From the NCBI GenBank assembly GCA_035720425.1, contig DASTOB010000110.1, positions 1-5,840 on the forward strand: a stretch of DNA of 5,840 bases, written 5' to 3'. Source of the DNA: DASTOB01 sp035720425. Its GTDB lineage: Bacteria; Chloroflexota; Limnocylindria; Limnocylindrales; CSP1-4. A program made the translations under genes and the position numbers. Below are positions 1 through 4,589 of this stretch, piece after piece (positions within the stretch are counted from its first letter, which is position 1; every line of letters begins with the position of its first letter). The notes under the pieces were generated by a model, which saw only the letters and a list, made by a program, of their open reading frames with translations, made no database searches and was not told the DNA's origin.

Positions 1-765
1 GGCCGGGGACGGGACGGCCGAACCTGGACGACGCCGCCGACCCCCGGCGCCGCCCTCCTTGCGTCGCTCGGTTTCCGGCCCGCGTACCTCGACCCGGATC
101 GGACGTGGCGCCTGGCGGCGATCGTGAGTCTGGCCATGGCCGACGCGGCCGAAGACGTGGCCGGGCTGCCGGATCGGACGGTCCGGCTCAAGTGGCCGAA
201 CGACCTCGTCGTCGAGGTCGGCGGTCCGTGGGCGCCGCTCCGCGGCGAGCTGACCCCGGAGCGCGCGCGGGCCCTGCGCGACGGGCCGGTCGACGTGCGT
301 AAGCTCGGCGGCGTGCTCGGCGAGACCGACGGGCTCGGGACGGCCGATCCGCGCGTCGTCGTCGGCATCGGGGTGAACGCGGACTGGGCGGCGACCGACT
401 TCCCGACCGACCTCGCCGGCCCCGGCGGGATGACCTCGCTGCGCGAGGCATCCGGCGGCCGGCCGATCGACACCGGCGCGCTGCTCGACGCGTTCCTCAC
501 CCGCCTCGAGGTCCGCCACGACCTGCTCCGGCGGGGCCGGTTCGATGCGGCCGACTGGGCCGATCGCCAGCTCACGAGCGATCGCCCGGTCCGCCTCGAG
601 CACCCGGACGGATCGGCCGAAACCGTCACCGCGCGCGGGGTCGATGCCCTGTCCGGCGCGCTCGTCGTCGAGGACGCCGACGGAACCGAACGGCACGTCG
701 TGACCGGCGAGATCCGCCACGTCCGCCTGGCCGACCCCGCCGCGCCAGCACGGGCCGGGGTGTAA
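1..765 (+). CDS. birA: Biotin--[acetyl-CoA-carboxylase] ligase, 5'-truncated by window start
   Basis: The enzyme activates biotin with ATP to biotinyl-AMP and transfers it to the acceptor lysine of biotin carrier domains in the cytoplasm. The frame is open from base 1, so the gene starts upstream; 254 residues are visible. Residues 1-9 read GRGRDGRTW, matching the GRGRRG adenylate-binding loop of E. coli BirA. KWPNDL is at 64-69, KLGGVLGE (with the biotin-contacting lysine, K101) at 101-108 and GIGVNADW at 122-129, followed by the small C-terminal beta domain. Any N-terminal DNA-binding domain lies outside the window, so it cannot be said whether this is a repressor-type BirA. Oddity: about 31 residues separate KWPNDL from KLGG, against about 5 in E. 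coli. The GTG and ATG near 124-138 are internal, because homology continues upstream of them. The stop lies 4 bases before the sigma factor start. Family assignment is secure. Confidence 0.93.
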   Translation, partial: GRGRDGRTWTTPPTPGAALLASLGFRPAYLDPDRTWRLAAIVSLAMADAAEDVAGLPDRTVRLKWPNDLVVEVGGPWAPLRGELTPERARALRDGPVDVRKLGGVLGETDGLGTADPRVVVGIGVNADWAATDFPTDLAGPGGMTSLREASGGRPIDTGALLDAFLTRLEVRHDLLRRGRFDAADWADRQLTSDRPVRLEHPDGSAETVTARGVDALSGALVVEDADGTERHVVTGEIRHVRLADPAAPARAGV

Positions 766-769
766 CACG

Positions 770-1396
770 ATGGCCAGACCGGTGTTGAGGAGAGTGGGTG
801 CGGCGGAGGAGCCGCGCCCCCGCGTCGCGCATCTCGACCGGGACCGCCGTCTCGTCGAGGCCGCGCAACGCGATCCAGCCCGCTTCGAGGCGCTCTACCG
901 CAGGTACCTCGCCCAGGTGTACAGCTACGCGTACTACGAGCTCGGCAACCACCACGACGCGGAGGACGCGACGGAGCGGACGTTCCTGTCCGCCCTGACG
1001 AACCTGCACCGGTTCGAGGAGCGCGCCCAACCCGCCGACGGGGAGGGCGCGTCGACGTTCCGCGTGTGGCTGTTCCGGATCGCCCGCAACGCGGTCGCGA
1101 ACCAGCGCCGGGCGGAGCGCCGCCACCCCACCGCGCCGCTCGAGGCCGCCCCGCTCATCGCGGATCCCCTCGACGTCGAGGGCCGCGTCCAGGCCCGCGA
1201 CGAGGCCGCCGCCGCGTGGCGCGCCGTTGGCCGGTTGCCCGGGGACCGGCGCCGCGCCCTCGTGCTCCGCTTCGTCGACGAGATGTCGACCGCGGAGATC
1301 GCCGGCGTGCTCGGGCGGAGCGAGGGCGCGGTGCGCGTGCTCATCCATCGGGCGCTGCGGGCGGTGGCCCGCCAGCTGCGCGAGGAGGGTTCGTGA
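770..1396 (+). CDS. ECF-type RNA polymerase sigma factor (sigma-70 family)
   Basis: A 208-residue protein with the two-domain layout of ECF sigma factors, which direct RNA polymerase to specific promoters. Region 2 spans about residues 33-113: an LYRRYLAQVYSYAYYELG helix, the HDAEDATERTFLSAL segment (the usual HDAEDxTQETFLRAL) and FRVWLFRIARNAVANQRR. Region 4 spans about 147-203: LPGDRRRALVLRFVDEMS, then a helix-turn-helix, TAEIAGVLGRSEGAVRVLIHRA. The length is slightly above the usual 170-200 because of about 25 extra N-terminal residues. ATG at 770 is chosen because it follows the birA stop by 4 bases, with a weak GGGG stretch at 757-760 upstream. GTG at 794 is a possible later start that would remove 8 residues. 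The stop overlaps the next gene's GTG, suggesting a co-translated sigma/partner pair. Its regulon is unknown, and its place inside a biotin/carboxylase operon is unusual. Confidence 0.92.
   Translation: MARPVLRRVGAAEEPRPRVAHLDRDRRLVEAAQRDPARFEALYRRYLAQVYSYAYYELGNHHDAEDATERTFLSALTNLHRFEERAQPADGEGASTFRVWLFRIARNAVANQRRAERRHPTAPLEAAPLIADPLDVEGRVQARDEAAAAWRAVGRLPGDRRRALVLRFVDEMSTAEIAGVLGRSEGAVRVLIHRALRAVARQLREEGS
1383..1388 (+). promoter_or_regulatory. Strong ribosome binding site that fixes the start of the 1393 gene
   Basis: AGGAGG lies within the last sigma factor codons, 4 bases before GTG 1393. It supports that start over upstream in-frame codons, which would overlap the sigma gene extensively, and it allows independent loading of ribosomes at the GTGA overlap. 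Confidence 0.7.
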
Positions 1397-1875
1397 CGTT
1401 CGCCGGGCGCGACGCGCTCGAGGTCGATGCGCTGCGCACGGATCGCTACCTCGAGTCGCTCCTCGCCGCCCACGAGCGCCGCGCGGCCGACGCGCCCGCG
1501 GACCCGGATCTCGACCCGTCCGTTCGCGACGCCGCAACCCGCCTCGGTCGCGACCTCGTCCGCCTCCACCCGTCGTTCCGATTCGAGGAGCGACTCGCCG
1601 CCCGCCTGGCCCAGGTCGCCGCGTCGATGCGCCTGCCGGCCGCGGCCGGGGCGGAGGGCGTGACGATCGGCCTCCTGCCGCCCGCCTTGCCGGACGCCGA
1701 CGTCGACCCGGCGCGCGACCCCGACGACGTCGACCTCGAGGTGCAGGCCGGCTTGCAGGCCATCCCGCGCCCGATCCTCATCGGTGGCGCGCTCACCTCG
1801 GCCGCCCTGTCGATCGCCGGTGCGGCGTGGGTCGCCTGGCGTCGGTCGCGCCCGCCCCAGACGAGGCTCGACTGA
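1393..1875 (+). CDS. Hypothetical protein with C-terminal hydrophobic segment; candidate anti-sigma partner
   Basis: A 160-residue protein that I cannot place in a named family. The start is GTG at 1393, overlapping the sigma factor stop (GTGA) and preceded by AGGAGG. The N-terminal part (1-80) is charged and probably helical, with an HPSFRFEERLAARLAQVA segment at 59-76. An acidic Pro/Asp-rich stretch follows (about 96-116). Residues 128-149, PILIGGALTSAALSIAGAAW onwards, form a single hydrophobic segment, and a basic tail with WRRSR ends the protein. It has no cysteine, so the HxxxCxxC zinc anti-sigma motif is absent. The 4-base overlap with an ECF sigma gene and the possible membrane anchor make a membrane anti-sigma factor the leading guess, but this rests on context. 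The hydrophobic segment is Ala/Gly/Ser-rich, and its basic C-terminal flank would favour a cytoplasmic C-terminus by the positive-inside rule, so topology and membrane insertion are uncertain. Confidence 0.75.
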   Translation: MTFAGRDALEVDALRTDRYLESLLAAHERRAADAPADPDLDPSVRDAATRLGRDLVRLHPSFRFEERLAARLAQVAASMRLPAAAGAEGVTIGLLPPALPDADVDPARDPDDVDLEVQAGLQAIPRPILIGGALTSAALSIAGAAWVAWRRSRPPQTRLD

Positions 1876-1876
1876 C

Positions 1877-2812
1877 GTGCCGATCAAGCTGCCGTCGTTC
1901 CGCGGTCGCCGCGACGCGTACCCGCCGGACCTCTGGACGAAATGCCCGTCGTGCGAGGAGATGCTGTTCAACAAGCAGCTCGACAAGGTCCTCCGCGTCT
2001 GCCCGTCGTGCGGCCACCACTTCCGCCTGTCGGCCCAGGCGCGCCTCGAGCTGCTCGTCGACCACGGCTCATTCGAGGAGCACGACGCCGGCCTCCAGTC
2101 CGTCGACCCCCTCGGCTTCGTCGACCAGAAGCCGTACCCGGACCGCGTCGTCGCCGCCCAGACGGCGACCGGCATGCGCGACGCGGCGGTCTGGGGGACG
2201 GCCCGACTCGACGGTCACGCCGTCGCGATCTGCGTCATGGACTTCGGGTTCATGGGCGGATCGATGGGTGCGGTCGTCGGCGAGAAGGTCGCCCGCGCCG
2301 CGGAGCACGCCCACGAGGCACGCGTGCCGCTCATCGTCGTGTCCGCGTCGGGCGGTGCGCGGATGCAGGAGGGCACGCTCGCGCTCATGCAGCTGGCGAA
2401 GACGATCGGCGCGCTCGAGCGGTTGCGCGACGCGCGGGTGCCGTACCTCAGCGTCATGACTGACCCCACGACCGGCGGCGTCTTCGCCTCGTACGCCGTG
2501 CTCGGCGACGTGAACCTCGCCGAGCCGAACGCCCTGATCGGCTTCGCCGGGGCGCGCGTGTCGGCCGGGACGATCGCCCAGGAGCTGCCGCCCGGCTTCC
2601 AGCGTTCGGAATTCCTGTTCGAGCACGGCTTCGTCGACCTCGTCGTCCACCGCTCGCAGCTGCGCGACGAGCTCGCGCTCCTGCTCCGCTACCTCGTCCC
2701 GGCGTCGCTGGAGATGGACGACGCCGACGACGGGGTGGGGGTCCTCCGGCCCCGGTCGCTCCTCGCGGCCCTGACCCCGGCCGGCATCCGGGCGGAGGCG
2801 GACCGTGGTTGA
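1877..2812 (+). CDS. accD: Acetyl-CoA carboxylase carboxyltransferase subunit beta
   Basis: The beta subunit of the carboxyltransferase, which with AccA moves the carboxyl group from carboxybiotin to acetyl-CoA, giving malonyl-CoA in the cytoplasm. At 311 residues it is close to E. coli AccD (304). The N-terminal zinc ribbon is complete: C23, C26, C42 and C45 in two CPSC pairs, with the same 15-residue spacing as E. coli. The crotonase-fold core carries DFGFMGGSMGAVVGEK, SASGGARMQEG (156-166), TDPTTGGVFASYA, IGFAGARV and GFQRSEFLFEHGFVD, all AccD hallmarks. GTG at 1877 is chosen because it lies 1 base after the previous stop and gives the usual short lead to the zinc ribbon. The frame is open back to 1784, but that would overlap the upstream gene. 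A weak GAGG lies 10 bases upstream. The 3' end overlaps accA by 8 bases, consistent with coupled, equimolar synthesis of the two carboxyltransferase subunits. Confidence 0.97.
   Translation: MPIKLPSFRGRRDAYPPDLWTKCPSCEEMLFNKQLDKVLRVCPSCGHHFRLSAQARLELLVDHGSFEEHDAGLQSVDPLGFVDQKPYPDRVVAAQTATGMRDAAVWGTARLDGHAVAICVMDFGFMGGSMGAVVGEKVARAAEHAHEARVPLIVVSASGGARMQEGTLALMQLAKTIGALERLRDARVPYLSVMTDPTTGGVFASYAVLGDVNLAEPNALIGFAGARVSAGTIAQELPPGFQRSEFLFEHGFVDLVVHRSQLRDELALLLRYLVPASLEMDDADDGVGVLRPRSLLAALTPAGIRAEADRG
2794..2798 (+). promoter_or_regulatory. Ribosome binding site for accA
   Basis: GGAGG inside the 3' end of accD, 6 bases before GTG 2805. It supports the GTG start, which gives an 8-base overlap with accD. 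Confidence 0.6.
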
Positions 2813-3866
2813 CCGATTCATCACCCGAGCCCGCGAGGCGGCCGGCGCGCATGCACCCGGCGGCCATGCGCCCGGCGATGCGCAGCCCGGATCCGCTGAC
2901 ACATCGGCCGACCCCGCCGATCCGAAGGCGGCCGTGTGGACCCGCGTCCAGCTCGCCCGGAACCTTCGCCGGCCGCGCACGCTGGAACTGCTCGAGGCGA
3001 TCGCCGACGAGGTCATCGAGCTCCACGGCGACCGGCTGTTCGGCGATGACGCGGCGGTCGTGGCCGGGTTCGCGCGGATCGACGGCCGGCGGGTGGTCGT
3101 CGTCGGCCAGCAGAAGGGCGCCGACACGGACGAGAACATCCGGCGCAACTTCGGCATGCCGCACCCGGAGGGCTACCGCAAGGCGATGCGGGTCATGGAG
3201 CTCGCGGAGCGGTTCGGCCTGCCGATCGTCACCTTCGTCGACGTCCCGGGCGCCCATCCGGGACCCGAATCGGAGGAGCGCGGGATCGCCGAGGCGATCG
3301 CCCGCTCGATCGGGCTCATGACCCGGCTGCGCACGCCGATCGTCGCCGTCATCACCGGCGAGGGCGGGTCCGGTGGCGCGCTCGCGATCGCCGTCGGCGA
3401 CGTCGTCATCGCCCTCGAGAACGCGGTCTATTCCGTGATCAGCCCGGAGGGCTGCGCGTCGATCCTGTGGCGGACCGCGGACGAGGCGCCGTCGGCCGCC
3501 CTGGCGATGAAGATGACCGCGGCCGACCAGGCCGCGCTCGGGGTCGTCGACATCGTCGTCCCGGAACCCGGCGAGGGCGCTCACGCCGATCACGCCGAGA
3601 CCGGGCGTCGGTTGCGCCAGGTCATCGTCGCCGAGCTCGATGCCCTCGCCCAGGTCCCGCTCGACGAGCTCGTCGAGGCGCGTTATCAGCGCTACCGGAA
3701 CCTCGGCGCCTACACTGAGACGACGACGCCGGCGGTCGCCCCGCCGGAGCGCCCGGGGCTCGCCGATCGAGTGCGCACCCTGCTCGACCCCGGCCGCTGG
3801 GGCGGCGTCCAGCTCTCGGCCCCGGGACGCGGCCGGGACGAGCCGCCCGCCCGCGAGGAGGTCTGA
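2805..3866 (+). CDS. accA: Acetyl-CoA carboxylase carboxyltransferase subunit alpha
   Basis: The alpha subunit pairs with AccD to form the carboxyltransferase active site that accepts carboxybiotin. It is 353 residues, longer than E. coli AccA (319). Family motifs run in order: LHGDRLFGDD (73-82), GQQKGADTDENIRRNFGMPH (101-120), EGYRKAMRVMELAERFGLP (122-140), FVDVPGAHPGPESEERG (144-160), the oxyanion-type ITGEGGSGGALAI (183-195), VYSVISPEGCASILW (208-222) and YQRYRNLGAY near 303. Oddities: residues 11-43 are an Ala/Gly/Pro/His-rich low-complexity stretch where AccA normally has a helical N-terminus; the usual PGAYPG is PGAHPG; and a tail of about 50 residues follows the normal C-terminus. The GTG start at 2805 has a GGAGG 6 bases upstream. 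It overlaps accD by 8 bases and ends 3 bases before the accB-like gene. Confidence 0.96.
   Translation: MVDRFITRAREAAGAHAPGGHAPGDAQPGSADTSADPADPKAAVWTRVQLARNLRRPRTLELLEAIADEVIELHGDRLFGDDAAVVAGFARIDGRRVVVVGQQKGADTDENIRRNFGMPHPEGYRKAMRVMELAERFGLPIVTFVDVPGAHPGPESEERGIAEAIARSIGLMTRLRTPIVAVITGEGGSGGALAIAVGDVVIALENAVYSVISPEGCASILWRTADEAPSAALAMKMTAADQAALGVVDIVVPEPGEGAHADHAETGRRLRQVIVAELDALAQVPLDELVEARYQRYRNLGAYTETTTPAVAPPERPGLADRVRTLLDPGRWGGVQLSAPGRGRDEPPAREEV
3856..3861 (+). promoter_or_regulatory. Strong ribosome binding site for the accB-like gene
   Basis: A full AGGAGG at the 3' end of accA, 8 bases before GTG 3870. It is one of the two best ribosome binding sites in the window, which argues that the accB-like protein is well translated and not a decaying remnant. 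Confidence 0.75.
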
Positions 3867-3869
3867 GCC

Positions 3870-4589
3870 GTGCCCGATCCGTCGACCGAGCGTGCCGGGG
3901 AGCGGTCCCCCGAGGACCGCCTCGCCGACCACGCCGCGATCGACCGACTCGCCGACGATCTCCTGCCGGCGCTCGTGGCCAAGCTCGGCGCGACGGGGCT
4001 CGGCGAGATCGAGGTGCGCGAGGGCGGCTGGAAGGTCCGACTGCGCCGTCCGGCCGACGGGGTGAACCTGGGCCGGCGGGCGTCCGACCGGGCGTCGCGA
4101 GCGCAGCCGGGGCACGCCGGGCACGGGCATGCGCCCGGTGCGCTCGAGGGCCACCGACCGGCGTCCGCCGGGTCCGGTGGCGCTGCGGCAGGTGGCGGGC
4201 CGGCGGGCGCGGCCGGCGCGGGGCTGGCCGGTGGGGCCGATCCGTCCACGAACGGGGCGAACCGACCGGATGGCGGGCCGGAGCGACGGACGGCCGATCC
4301 GGGACGGGACGCACGGCGAGATCTCCATCGGGCGGTGGCGACGTCGCCGGCGGTCGGGATCTTCCAGCCGCGGGCCGACCTGCGGCCCGGCGCGCGCGTC
4401 CGGGCCGGCGATCGGGTCGGGTCGGTCGACATGCTCGGCGTGCCGCTCGAGGTGGTGGCCCCGGCCGACGGGGTGCTCGGTGCCGCGTTCGTCGAGTCCG
4501 GCCAGGCCGTCGAGTACGGGCAGGACCTGCTCGTCATCGAGCTCGTCGGCGGGTCGGCCGCGTCCGCGTCCGGCGGGTCGGCCGACTGA
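3870..4589 (+). CDS. AccB-like biotin/lipoyl-fold protein lacking the biotin-accepting lysine
   Basis: A 239-residue protein in the accB position (E. coli AccB is 156). Residues 21-60 resemble the AccB N-terminal domain, with LGEIEVREGGWKVRLRR matching the SELEISEGEESVRISR pattern of E. coli. An Ala/Gly/Pro-rich linker of roughly 95 residues follows. Residues 159-226 are a biotinyl-like domain: SPAVGIF, AGDRVGSVDMLGVPLEVVAP, then VESGQAVEYGQDLLVIE. Aligned without gaps from the GD turn, E. coli VEAMKMMNQIEA faces VDMLGVPLEVVA, so the acceptor lysine (K122) is G190. The only lysines are K38 and K55, both outside the domain. The segment between SPxVG and GD is about 6 residues shorter than in E. 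coli, so the BCCP thumb is probably missing. The frame is intact, and neither other frame encodes AMKM here. It cannot carry biotin in the usual way; a structural or regulatory role in the carboxylase complex is inferred. It shares 1 base with accC. Confidence 0.9.
   Translation: MPDPSTERAGERSPEDRLADHAAIDRLADDLLPALVAKLGATGLGEIEVREGGWKVRLRRPADGVNLGRRASDRASRAQPGHAGHGHAPGALEGHRPASAGSGGAAAGGGPAGAAGAGLAGGADPSTNGANRPDGGPERRTADPGRDARRDLHRAVATSPAVGIFQPRADLRPGARVRAGDRVGSVDMLGVPLEVVAPADGVLGAAFVESGQAVEYGQDLLVIELVGGSAASASGGSAD
4547..4584 (+). repeat. 14-bp direct repeat in the tail of the accB-like gene
   Basis: CGGCGGGTCGGCCG occurs at 4547-4560 and again at 4571-4584, in the same reading frame, encoding two GGSA units in the flexible C-terminal tail. 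It is probably a small local duplication or chance in GC-rich DNA; it ends 4 bases before the accC start. Confidence 0.6.

Noticed and set aside
124..138. GTG/ATG near 124-138 as the start of the biotin ligase
   Set aside because: The frame is open to base 1 and encodes GRGRDGRTW, the conserved adenylate-binding loop, upstream of these codons.
1784..1876. Upstream extension of accD to an ATG at 1784
   Set aside because: It would overlap the 1393-1875 gene by 92 bases and add an Arg/Pro-rich leader not found in AccD. GTG 1877 gives the family's usual N-terminus.
1227..2459. 410-codon plus-strand open frame crossing the sigma, hypothetical and accD genes
   Set aside because: Arg/Ser/Ala-rich out-of-frame translation that cuts through three better-supported genes.
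3504..3515. AMKM tetrapeptide in AccA (residues 234-237), identical to the biotinylation consensus
   Set aside because: It lies in the crotonase-fold part of AccA, where family members commonly read A-x-KxTA, and not in a biotinyl hairpin. A displaced biotin site is not supported.
2454..4328. 624-codon minus-strand open frame opposite accA and the accB-like gene
   Set aside because: Arg/Gly/Pro-rich shadow of accA and the accB-like gene, with no domain signature. Other long minus-strand frames (626-1537, 934-2175, 2069-3157) are rejected for the same reason.
4400..4480. Frameshift or sequencing indel hiding a normal AMKM motif in the accB-like gene
   Set aside because: The domain aligns without gaps on both sides of the site in one frame, and neither other forward frame encodes Met-Lys-Met there.
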